Shown here: piece by piece, positions 27,233 to 39,900 of the stretch | Position numbering within the stretch: the first letter of the stretch is position 1 | Layout of the letters: the number at the start of each line of letters is the position of its first letter | NCBI GenBank assembly: GCA_013365365.1 | Contig: JABVXU010000026.1 | Coordinates: forward strand, 186,001-250,000 | Source: Cruorifilaria tuberocauda | Taxonomy: Eukaryota > Nematoda > Chromadorea > Rhabditida > Onchocercidae | Reading direction: 5' to 3' | Length of the DNA: 64,000 nt | Position numbers and translations under genes: made by a program | Notes under the pieces: model-generated | Told to the model about the DNA's origin: nothing | The model's database searches: none | Seen by the model: the letters and a program-made list of their open reading frames with translations, nothing else

Positions 27233-28565
27233 AAGGTATCGATGAGATGAGATGTGCAGACGGAGATGGCGCAGCGTTGTAAGGTAGTGAGCGATTGCAT
27301 GTCGGAATGCAGTGCAGTTACAGTGCAGTTGTAGTTGCAGTTGCAGAGATAGTTGTATAGTAGTAGAGTGGTAGTAAGAGTAGTAAATAGAAGTAGCAGT
27401 ACTGGTGTGGTAAGCAGCATCCTTTGTTTGCAAGTAGCACTGCAACAACTGCTCTTTTCCACTACATACAATTGATAAGAGCAGTTTTGCAGTGCTGCTT
27501 GCAGTATACGTGAAGTCCATCATTTGTGATACACGGTTGAGTGACTCTTTGAACTATTGCAGATGAGACAAAAAAGCCTGGCGGAAAAGTCCTTCTTGCT
27601 GGCTCATTGACAACTTTTGATTTATATTATATTCTGCTGCTACTTCCATATTAGCTGTACTTTTGAGTACCTGAAATTGACAAGAAAATAATAGTGCAAT
27701 AATGAAGTATAATCGAAGTTAAAAGTAATTGTACTATGCATATTGAAATGTGCCCATCAAGACTGATCTGATTGGGATCAGCTCTAGCAATGATGAATGC
27801 TGACCTTTTCTTTTGACCTTTTCCTTTGCAACAAATATCAGTGATCAATGCTTGAAAGTATTTGAAAACCATTAAAGTTTCAAATTCCTCCGTTATCAGT
27901 TTATCACACTGCTAAATTTTATAAATGGAATGATATGAGAAATCTCCGCCAACTATGAAATTAATTAGTAAAGGAATAGGGAAGAAGGAAAAGAATCCAA
28001 TAAAAATCATTAGATGTCTGAAATCAACAACTGGTTTCATTCGATCAATATCATTGATCATCTACCTGAGGTTATCGAAATTCCAATTATGCCATGAGGT
28101 TAGGTTAATGAATTTAACATTAATCTCATATTTGTCTTCATATGGGATACGATAAAAATAATGAAATAGTGTTGAGAAGAGATAGCACAGCAGAGGTAAA
28201 GAAGGAAAAAGACAGGAAACAGTGAAGTATTATTGAATGAAATGGAACAGATAAATAAAGCACAGATGAGTGATAGAAGTGGAAATAGAAGGGAGAAAGA
28301 GAGAGGAGAGAGAGATGGAATAGAATAGAAAAGACAACAAAAAAACTGAATTACTTTTTTCTTTGTTATCAATGAAAAGATATTTCGAATTGAAAAATAT
28401 CACTGCAAAAAGACTCAAAAAAAGAGACGCAGAAGTGGGCGCAATTCAACCAACTATTATTAGTAATGAGCGCAATAGGAACGGTGACGACATGTGAGCG
28501 AAAGAAATAGGACAAAAGAGGTTGGTCTTCTTTTTAGCAAAGCATCATAATTTGATACTGATTGA

Positions 28566-28622
28566 TTCCTCTCTCTCCTCCTCCCTCTCCCTCTCTCTCT
28601 CTCTCTCTTTCCCTCTCTTCCT
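28566..28622. repeat. (CT)n microsatellite
   Basis: CCTCTCTCTCC, CTCCCTCTCC and a run of CT dinucleotides. It lies about 150 bp before a complementary GA tract. Confidence 0.93.
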
Positions 28623-28773
28623 GTTACTGTAAAAATAATTAGCATCATAATGATGAAAGCAGTAATTAACGAACGTAATCAATTAATTCGTTAGTTGTTT
28701 GAGCAGAATCTGTATTTTGACACCTTACCCAGAGAAAGGTGTTCTCCTTCCTTCCATTCCTCTTCTCTGCTAT

Positions 28774-28779
28774 AGAAGG

Positions 28780-28810
<31 letters not shown>

Positions 28811-28813
28811 AGA
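28774..28813. repeat. (GA)n microsatellite
   Basis: GGGAGAGAGAGAGAGAGAGA followed by GGGAGAGGGAGAGAT. With the CT tract at 28566-28622 it forms an imperfect inverted pair that could fold back. Confidence 0.93.
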
Positions 28814-31800
28814 TCCCTTTCTATGGAACTGTTGATACTAAAACACTGAAGCGAGAGCAGCAATGATGGACAGACCATTAGCAGCTGAGCAAATAGACCA
28901 GTGGACAAAAAGCGCCCGACTGGCTACACCCTCTTCCTTCAGCTTCATGTCTAACAATAATACAAATGATGATTGCAGGCACAAGACATACACATGCACA
29001 CATATTGTTTTGAACTCACAGTCGTGCAAGTGCTGCAAGCAGCACGCTGCATGCATTGCAGTGCAGTGCAATTCCCTGCAGACATTTTCTTCAAGAAATG
29101 AATCTTCCGAAAATACCGAAATGGGAAAAGAGACTGCTGGCTTCATGCCAAAACCAACAATTAAGAGCAATAAAACTCATCGAAATATTCTTCCACACGC
29201 ACATTTCAAGACGTGAACGTGTATGTGATGGACGTGATGCATGCAAGAATGCATGTAATTTACTCAAATAATCATCAACGGTAAATATGATAGCATAGTA
29301 GGATTAGCAGATTGTTTACTCATTGGTTTATTTAAATCAAATTTGTTTATAACTAATAAATATTTTATCAATTTTTGATGATGAGAAATAAACATCTTCA
29401 ATAAGCAGACTGCCATCAATTTATACGAATATCAAGTTCATTAACTTTTTTCAAAGTTTTATGACAAATTGAAATAGGGATTTGATGACTGAAATCAACT
29501 ATCATTCACTATTCAAGTAATTAGCTTGCAAATTTTTTATGATTTTTCAAGTTCAAATCGTTCATCACATGTCAAAATATTTCTGTAATCCAAATTGGAA
29601 AAAAATAATATCTTAGAGACAATCGTATTATGTATCACAGAATAAGAGTATTCAGATCAAGATAAAAGTATTTTTCTTTTTTTTATTTCAAATTCGTTTA
29701 TTATTTAACTTTTATTCTCTGAGCAAATTTGAATAGAATAGCATCGGATATGGTATCTGGGAGAAATTGTGAACTATAAAATTTTGCTAAAACCAGATTG
29801 AGTGTTATGAGATGGAAAGCTTAAGGCACTGAACATTTAATCATGCAACCTTGCCGAATTATCTGAGAGGTGAAAATTTGGAGTTATCGTATCAGCGAAT
29901 TACAGTAAGCCGACAAATAATTCGTTGTAATATGATGTTTTTGAACTTTTTTTTGGGTGAAGCTTCTGCATTTACCAAAATTGGTATTTTAAATTGAGGA
30001 GCGATTGGATTGCTATTATAAGTGGAAACTACATAAACAGATGTCTGATGATTCTTTGCATTTCTATCAGTTCTCATAACGACTTCCACTTAACGATTAT
30101 CGCAAAAATTGCCATGACGAATCACTTGTAAATATTATGCTAGATAAGGCTCAATAATTTATGAAATGAATCGTCGATATCAAATTTATATAATTTATTA
30201 AGCATTTAATTTATTTGATTGTCGTATAACACTTTGATTGAAACCGATCAGAAACTTGCATTTCAAACGAGAATATTAAAATTCTCAACGAATCCAACGG
30301 CGGGATATCACTACAGATAAAATTATAAACTCAAGATAAGGCTATTTTTTATATCCAGACCGAATCATTAAATTATATTGAAATTCTACTATATTATCTT
30401 CATCCTATTTATGAGAAACAAAAAAGCAAAAATGGAAAGAAAAAAACTAAAATTGTATAAAAATACTGAACTGTATAAAAAAAAGCATATAGAAACATAC
30501 AATCAATTATCAATTTCTCACTCTATTTAATTTTGCTTATTATTTCCACGTTCATTTCAGTTTACAATTCCGTTTTCGTATTTCTTTTTCCGGAATGACG
30601 AAGGAAAGAATTTTCAGAATTCAATCAAAAAAAATTTCAGAAGCGAATCCTAATAAAGCCTAAAGAGTTTATTTAAAAAAATATTAGTGAAAAGAATATA
30701 ATGTCGAGTGTTCCCTGCCATTACGCAGCTATCATCCCCCTAAAATCTTTCTCACTCAAATTCCCAATGTGATTCGGAAAAAATGCTTAAGATGGTTCAT
30801 TTCACACCTTCCTTTCAAATCATTCATTTCTGTATGAAAAATGAATGAAATCTGTTATACCGATTACAGACATTTTTGTACACTTCATGAATTTCGCACA
30901 GCAACAAATTACAATCTTTTGCATAATTTTCTGTTCTCAAGAATTCCCCATAGAATATAATAGATATTTGTTGAATCATCAACCTTTAAAACCATTTCAT
31001 TATATTTTCACCAGTTGATATAATAATCTAAAATCAATCGGAAAACACTTATTTCTTCCTTTTTTAAGCAGCACATTTGATTTTTTCAATCTGTAAAGTA
31101 AATATTTTGATTGAAGAAAATCATGTTGGAAAATTTGGGAACTTTTTCAGAATTATCATCAAATGCAGTAGAACAAAAATTTTCAAAAAGCAGCAGTTTA
31201 TCTGATTTCTAGAAATTCTTTTTCATCAATAAATTCAATCAGTAAACAAATTCCTGCGGCTTTTATAACAATAAAGATTAAGCAGAAATAATGTATATCC
31301 TACAAAATAATCACTATAAAATTTACTTTTAAATGAATGAAAGAAATCGCTCGTTAAGCTATTCTGCACAATTACTGACAATATGTTACTTGAAGAAGGG
31401 GTGAAAGTTCATTACTGATAAACATCTGTGTATGGCAGGGACATTTGCATTATGCCACTATTTCCTCTTTAACTTACTCCAATGTTCGATATGCATTTCA
31501 TTTCGGCGATCTTGAAGGAAGCATTTGTACTACTTGTATGACATATACTTGATAGATCATATCAAATAGAAATTATGATTTGATATAATTGCTAACAAAT
31601 CAGTTAACCAATCAATTTGCAATAAATCATCGATATAAAATAATCTTTTTTTATAACTTTTAATCAATAATAATAACAATTTTAGCGAATATTTAATAAC
31701 AAACTGATAATTTGAAGTTATTGACTTTTCATAATTAAATCCAAAATGTCATTAATTTAAATTAAAAAGTGTCGCTATTTAGAAGGTCACATTGATAAAG

Positions 31801-32120
31801 AGCATTTGTTAAGAATGGTTATCGATAGGAATTGTTAAAATGGTTTGTTCGCGAATGCTTTACGCTGCATTTACGCCATTATCTAAACATTCGATGGCGT
31901 CACATTCTTTTTTCACTTCTTTCAGTCGTTACTTTTCCATTCCTTAACTTTTACCTTTCCTTTCCTCTCTCTTCCAATCTCACACTAATCAGCCTCATAC
32001 CAATTCCCGGCTCTATTTACACATCAGCACAAGGCGTTAATGGTAATTCAATGCTACCGTATTCGGGCCGATAAATGAATGACTGCAAGCGGTTGTATCA
32101 ATAGAATATGGGTCAATGAG

Positions 32121-32134
32121 TTGTGTGTGTGTGT

Positions 32135-32203
<69 letters not shown>

Positions 32204-32247
32204 TGTGTATGTGTGTGTGTATGTGTGTGTATGTGTGTGTGTATGTT
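32121..32247. repeat. (TG)n microsatellite with TATG interruptions
   Basis: About 125 bp of TG dinucleotides, with TATGTGTGTG decamers in the second half. Composition is the same as the 8465-8829 array. Confidence 0.95.
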
Positions 32248-33081
32248 TGAATATGAGATGTAAAAGAAGAGTTTGTGAAAATGTGCTAGAGGAAGAAGGA
32301 AGAAGAGAGGATCGGATGAATGAAATGTATAACCGAAATTAATGGTCTGCTACTAACGACTTGATCGTCCAGAAGAATGGTATCGAAAAACCGGAACCGG
32401 TAGAGCTCTTTTTGTCTTCGTTTACTTTTGTCCGACCTGTCTTTATTTAATATTATTCCTTAAATATGTGAAATATATAGAAAAAATGGAAAAATAGAAA
32501 TAAAGATGTTTGAAGTTTCTTTATTCTCTGTGAGTAATTTAAAATATAGTAATAAAAAAAGTTGATAATTCTAATTGGATAGAAATATAATCAGAAGGAT
32601 TTCGGTAGATTAATCGAAATGAAATATGGGAATTTTTAAGTTGAGAATTCCAATAGCGAATGTAATAAAATTCAATAATCAATTTTACCTCAGAAACGAC
32701 TATTTTTAACTTTTATCAAAAAATTTGGAAATATTTCGAACAATTTGCGATAAAAGAAAGTGGTTTTGAAAATTCTATCAACGATAAAATGAATAAATAA
32801 TTAATATCTAAATTGTTGCAATCGGTTTAGACCAAAATAAATGACTTCAGCATGAAATAAATTACCTATCAAAGTGCTGTTTAAATTATTTTTTGATTCT
32901 ATACAAATAATTTAAGTTGCTTTTGAAGAGATAGATGGGAAAAAAAGAAAGTATATTTGATAGTTAATTGTTGGTAAGAAGAATTAGATTCATTGTCCTG
33001 AAAATTCGTTTGCTGCTTAATACCTTTCAAGCATTTTTCTTTTTTCTCTTAAACTGTAAATTGTAATTATCATTAACTTTC

Positions 33082-33104
33082 GTCATTATCATTATCATTA
33101 TCAT
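33082..33104. repeat. CATTAT hexanucleotide repeat
   Basis: Nearly four tandem copies of TCATTA/CATTAT in A+T-rich spacer. Confidence 0.8.
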
Positions 33105-36100
33105 ACCATCCAATAGTCAAGCGATATCGACATCATTTTTACGACAAGCGATACAACATAACACCGTGATCGTTTTCAGCAGAAAGATCATACGAATGAT
33201 TGTAAAATATTGACAAAGCTGATAGTTTTCAATAACGTTATGTTTTATCTTTCCAAAAAAATCGTTGTTTACTTATATGTTTGTTATTTATTATTTGTAA
33301 ATATATAGCATATGACTCGAATAATAAATACTTATATTTTTAGTGTTTTACATATATTATATTTGAATGAAAAACTAATAGTTTATTTAAATTGAGGAGA
33401 TAGAATGAAGGAAAGTGTAGAGGTGTAAGTAAACGGACTGGTTCAATTTTGATGAAGAAGAAGATGAAGTCGACAATTTTCTACTTAAATCTTAAATTGT
33501 GAATAAACTATTTCATTTTACAACAAATTTAAAGCTTAAAAATAATAATGTTCTATTTGAAGGTTAGAATATATGACATCCGTTAATTGCTGATAAATTA
33601 TAGTATCTAAATATTTCGTGAATTGAAGTATGCAAATTGTTCTCCAAAAGAGTTTTATGAAATGTATTTAAACAATTATTAATTAACAAGTAATTTATTT
33701 TTTTATATAGTTTTGTAAAAAAAAGTCAATTATGCAGAAAATTTTTATCCATCAATTATTATATTGGATGGTTTTTTCATAAATTTTGTTAAATTTTGGA
33801 ATTAACGTAACTATCGATTATTAGTATGCATGTTTTTCTGGTTATATCAGTTATTGATGATATTGTGATATTGTGATCTTATTAGAGTTAGTTTTTAGTT
33901 TTTAAATGGTATTTTCTTCGCTAAAATTTGTTTCAAATAATAGCTGAGGGTGTGACCGAAATCAATCGTAAAAACGATAGATGGACATCATAAGTATTGA
34001 CCATTAGGAATTAAAGGTTTTAGATGGCATCTTCATTATTATTAATTTATTTTCAGCAATTCTTTTGCTTGAAGCAATATTAATCCAACACTTCTCTGTT
34101 TGATACATGAACGTCATTTTTGCGTTTGTTACCAACATGTGATCACTTTCCTGAGAGATCATTTGCGGTCATTGGGATGCTCTGGAATTATTTTAAATTC
34201 TGGAAATTTACCTGTTGGATATTTTGCAACCGAAAGCAAAATTTTTAATTAAAAAAGCAGAAAATTCAACTTATCCTGCTTTTATTCAATTCTTTGTCAA
34301 AAAAAGGAAAAAAATAATCGGATATCGCGCTGATATAATACCGTATGACAACAAAAACTAAGCAGACGAGCAAAATATCAGGCTTTTTCAATTTTTAACA
34401 ATTTAACAGAAATTACAGTCATTTTGTGGAAGTTATGAATCGGTTCATCCCTGTACTATATAATTCGATACTGTAAAAAAGAAATTCATCTAAAAGTCTT
34501 CAACTTCACTTTTCATCTTTCAATTTTAAAACAAACGCTGAAACATCATGATATTCATTTCATTTTTTTCAACTCAATTATTTATTTAAATTATTAATTA
34601 TCAAGATCCCTGCGTAGAATTAGTTCTGCATTTAATTAGTGCGTAAGTTAATTGTATGATATGAATATATTGAAATTATTTGAACTCATACACATTCATA
34701 CCAATTTGAATTTTCAATGGGATATTTCAGCGAAGAATTCTGAAGTTGAAGATATTAAACTGCTAGGAAATGCATATATGGGGCATGTTTTATCTCAAAC
34801 AGAGAAATAGGACTCTAATAGAATTTGATAATTCAATTTGATTTGAATTTAATCCAAAAACTGTTTGTTCATCTATTGATAAAGTAAATAAATATTATGT
34901 GCAATCATTGTAAAAAAAATGATAACACAAAAACAGTTAAGCAATCAATAAAAGAAAAATATCAAAAAACCTGTTAATTCTAGAATTTTATTTCAGATGA
35001 ATGGATTACTACTATTATATTATTGTCGTTGTTTCTAATTATTATTATATGAATCTAACAAGATCAAGGTGAAATAAGTAAGGATTAGTGAAATTAAAAC
35101 AATTTAATGCTATTAAGGTATTATTATTAGTACTACTATAAATTAATGTAGATCAGGATGTGAGATTACGTTCGAAAATGGATATAGTGTCAAAATCAAT
35201 TGAGAGTTAGTGAAAGATTATTCATTAGGAAACATAGTTAATCAGAAGAAATAAAAAGACAGTATTATAAGCAGACAGCCATATAATATCAGTTATAGTA
35301 ATAACAAATACATATCGATAAACAATAAATAGTGATTACTGGAGATGCCAAAGGACGGAATTCTCACACCTTCGCCGAAATATCATAAAAAACGCCTATT
35401 GGCACACTAAAGGTGATATTAATAGTAGCTGTATTTATTATAGCAATATATATGCATATATTTGTATGCACACTCCTTTGCTACACATACACACACATGC
35501 ATGGACATAAATATATATAATTATTGGATGATATGATTTGATGGAAAATTTAAAAGGAAGAAATGCGGCAGTCAGTGAAATGAGAATCGGAAGAGATTAG
35601 GAAGAAACTTCCTTCATCTCACCATTTGCTGATCTCGAAATTATTCAACAAAAATTTTTGCTTTTTTATGCAAAAAATTAAAATTTTTATGTACACTAAC
35701 AATTGTATGCATATTTCATCATATGATTGATATTTTTGCACATAGCTTGTATCATACTATATAAAGCACCTAGTAAAAATCCAAACCTTAAAATTCCCAA
35801 ATACTTAAGACTTGAATATAAGGCAATTAATAGATATGCAGTGCGAATAAAATTATGATTTGGAAAAATCTTAATTTTATTTTGAAAATCTTGACCATAT
35901 AGAATAATTGCATTTAATTGAACTTGCAGAAGTTATAATTCTGAGCCAAGTGAAGTTGCTCATATATATTATGCGTAGCATTTAGCAGAAGTTCGAACAT
36001 AAATGCTTTTATGGTGGAAATATCGATTAATTAAGAAATCAACCAAACAAAAACATGTTCTATTTTTTAACTTTGAAGTTGTCAAGTAATTTATAAATTT

Positions 36101-36958
36101 CTATGCAATATTAGTATGAGTATAAGAAACCGAAAATTAGTTCGACAATTACTCTCATAAACAGGCTGAAATAAAAGTGTCCTGGACTTTTTGTTTTGAT
36201 GTTGGCACAAGGACGATTAGTAAAAAAAGGATGAGTTGCAGTTTTCAAGGAAGATGCTTAACAAACTTTGATCTGTGTAATACTCATATATTTTAATTGT
36301 GCAATAACTTATATAAAAAATTCATTACTGTAAACAAAAGACTCAGTTCTAATAATTTTTGTTTAGATTTGCACTGACATATACAATAATTATACTAAAA
36401 TATAAAATATAAAAAAGACAGTATATTCTTTCAAATGATTAAAATAGTAATAAAATTGGAAAGTATTCTGTATACAATGATGATTTAGAAAAATATATTC
36501 ATATAAGTGTGCACATGGAGATGTAAAATACTGACTTCATTAATAGATATTTTTTAAACCAGTATGAGATTCTAAGTAACCAATAACTACGGCCAAGGAA
36601 AACTCACATGAATTAAATACTACCTTACTACAGATTTCTTGCACATAAATGAAATCGAAATTTTCTCAATTAAAACGACACACATATATGACATACAATT
36701 TTAAGTTACAGAGTTTTTAAAATAAAATTTAAAACGAAAATGGAGCAGTGAAAGGACGTTGTTCATTAAAACAATTATTTTGATATGATTTAACTATTCC
36801 AACCAAACAGCAAGACAAAAATTTTCGAACAATAGTGCGATTACTGGTAATCCAAAAAAACCCAAACAGTGGTACTCTGGTTATAATTAGGCATTGAATA
36901 CAATTTACAAACAAATATTTTGAACTGCATATTTCATTATAAAAATGTTTCGAAAAAT

Positions 36959-39900
36959 TTATTCATCAAAAAAAGCCAATTGAAAGCCATCAACTTGTGG
37001 GTCCTTACGCTGCCACACACCCAGGCCGTTTTCATGGAGTTTTAAATGGAATGTTTGCAATGCTTGCTGATATACTACTTCGCTTTGTTTTGCTTCTGAA
37101 CAACTCCAAACAGGTTTGTACCCATCTGCTTTAACCGCTGCCATTACACGGGCCCAACTTTCGTACAATTCTGACTTGCAAAGACGTGATGGTGAACCGG
37201 TTACTGTGCGACCGGTGAATGGATCCAAACGTTCAATAGTTCCTGAACAAAAAAAATCTGACTAGAAACATAAATATTAAACGGAAAAACTTTAGCTTTT
37301 AAAGCATTAATGTTCAACAGATGAATTTAAAATTTTGGAAAGGAATTTGAAAACATACAAATTACTGGTTATTATAGATTGCAAAATATTCATAAATATA
37401 AAAATATGTACCACAAGTTCTAGTCAATATTTGTTAGTTAATAAAAACTGATACTGTCGCACTGCAATTTCTTAACATTTCAAAAACTTATATCATATGT
37501 TTTAATCAAATACTTATTATTTAATCAGAAAGAATAGCTGTAATGAGAACATCATAGAATTAACAAAAAAATAAGTAAATTAGACAAAAAGATACCTATT
37601 CCAGAAACCCAGTTATGATACATTTCTCCGTGAGGTACTACACCGGTTTGAGAGGATTTCACCCTTAGTTCACCTCGTCGCATACCGCCAAATCGAAGAA
37701 GTACAGCTTGTGTAATAGCTTTATCATTAGAAGGTACACCAACACAGAGATGTGTCATGAATATCGGTTCCAAAAGACGTGAAAGAAGTGCCCCTTGCAA
37801 TCCTCAAATACAGAAGTTTTGCACATCAATAATCAAGGTTGCTCTTAAAAAAAACATTGACCAATTAAATTTAATCAATAAAAAACAGATAGAAACATTA
37901 TGAAATAGATTTGTTCAAAGTGCCGGTTTCACTTCAACTTTCATTTGCTGGCTCTAAATGTTATTAAAATGTTAAACTTAGAAAATTCAGGAATTAATCC
38001 ATTCTCGATTGAATGAAGTAATTATTCATTATTACAATTATTCAACACTGAGTTTCTTCAAATAAGACGTAAAACAAACCCAAATAATTCCATTTCAACA
38101 TCTTATCGGCCAAGCTCATTACATAAACATGTCCGGAAGTTCCGATATCAGCAAAAGTTTGTGGGTTTTCCGGAGGGTCTTCCAATCGAACTCCTCCCAT
38201 ATAACATGATAACTTTTGTATTTCACCGCTAGTGCGTAAATTTGGTGGGAACGATATGTATAGCACAACTTGGTAACCAGCCTAGAAATGGATAAATAAT
38301 TGTTCTAGCAAGGAAGTCCTCTGGTAAAGTTAATTACAAAAAAAACTAAAAAATAATAATAGAGAATACTTGCAGCACCAACTAATGCCGTGTCTCTGAT
38401 TGTCAAATCCTAGCTCTTTTTCATATTTTCTGTACTGAAAGATAAGGCAGTTGGTGGTCACCAACAGAAAAAAGGTTACTAAATCAAATTCACTATAACA
38501 AGCATGAAAAGACAAACTTTGAGACGGAATTTATTTGATGTTGGCGAATGTTCTACAACACTATTCTCTGCATTATGATTCCTTATTTGACCATGAAGGA
38601 AAAGAACAAATGCACGACGCGCTAAGATCGTACCTAGAAAAACTTTTACAAGTGAAAAATGACGAAGAATCTCTACTTTTATCAAATAAATTTTAAACTA
38701 CAAAATCTAAATATCAAAATTTAACTCACTTGTAGCAAAACTTGAAAGAAACTAAATTAAATTACAATAGATTCAATTTAAAAACTTTTTCAATTTTCAA
38801 AGTTTTTAAAATTTTACTTTGCATGTGAATAAGCACATTGCCTTGAGCATTCGTCAAGATTTGACCGTCAATAACGGCGTTACGGCCTGCCCCGATCGCA
38901 ACCAATTGTTTTTCACCATTTGGTGCAATTAGAACGAAACTGAAATTAATTTGAGAATGACTATGACGGAATTGTTAAGGATCATCTTTCAAGTTAATTC
39001 CATAATTCACTATGAATATGAGACTTACGCAGAAATATGGGTAGTTATAGGACATGCTTGTTGATGACATACTCCCTCATATTCTCGGCGAACAAAAGTG
39101 CAGATATCGGCACAAAAAAGCACATCCTCTTCGCTTTTCAATTTCTTCATTGATATCATTTCAAGTGCATTTTCAGCAGAAAGGTCGAACTAAAAATAGT
39201 GAATATTATATCAAGTAAACGATAATCAAAAGGCGAAAAATTTTTTTCGACAAAAATTGTTCCTTCTATCATATTTCCTACTTCAACTGATAATAATTTA
39301 CAGCTTATGCCGTTTTTTGCTATCAATCTCACAAATCGTTCTACCTCTTGACTCTTGACTCGACTTCAACTAATGGAAAATCTGACACTCTAAAATACAA
39401 GCAATGAAATTATAAGATAGACTTCCCACTTATAATGTCCTATCTTAACTATAAAGTTGTATATCTTTTCTTTGACAGAAACTTTTAGTCATTATATTAT
39501 CCTTAAACTCTATTTTATAGCTAGAGAATATCAAAAATAATGCTGATATGTACAACCTGCACAGTACGTTATAATACACATTTCTTTTATTACTCCTTAA
39601 GTAGACTTTCTAGAATTTAGTAGTTGAAGAATGAACCTTGAATAACTTAGTCAATGCTTGTTCAGCAGCAGCACTTTTAGCAGTTTTCTTCGATTGTCCA
39701 ATACCTTCAAATTTATCTGTACCATTTATCGTCAATGTACATTTGAACATTGGTGGTTTACTGGGCGCTTCGCTGATATCTTGCGGTTCATCATACACTA
39801 TGTCTGGATTCTTTTTACGCTGTAAATGTCGCTGAACTGAAGTCCAATAGTTATTTATGATTTCAGTAACAACAGCAAGAATGTTCCATTTGATAGTACT

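Larger units (their letters stand above)
14111..36958. other. Gene-poor block of about 22.8 kb
   Basis: No exon chain, RNA gene or transposon could be supported on either strand. Most of it is plain A+T-rich DNA. It holds CT, GA and TG microsatellites (listed separately) and several patches of higher complexity: a GC-rich 200 bp at 15301-15500, an inverted-repeat-bracketed segment at 24225-24388, and GC- and TGCAG-rich stretches at 26940-27530 and 28860-29270. It separates two genes both on the minus strand, so it would be the upstream region of the chromodomain gene and downstream of adr-1. Confidence 0.5.

Noticed and set aside
29620..29650. TATCACAG as a mir-2 family seed
   Set aside because: The bases after the seed do not match mir-2 family members, and no hairpin precursor is apparent.
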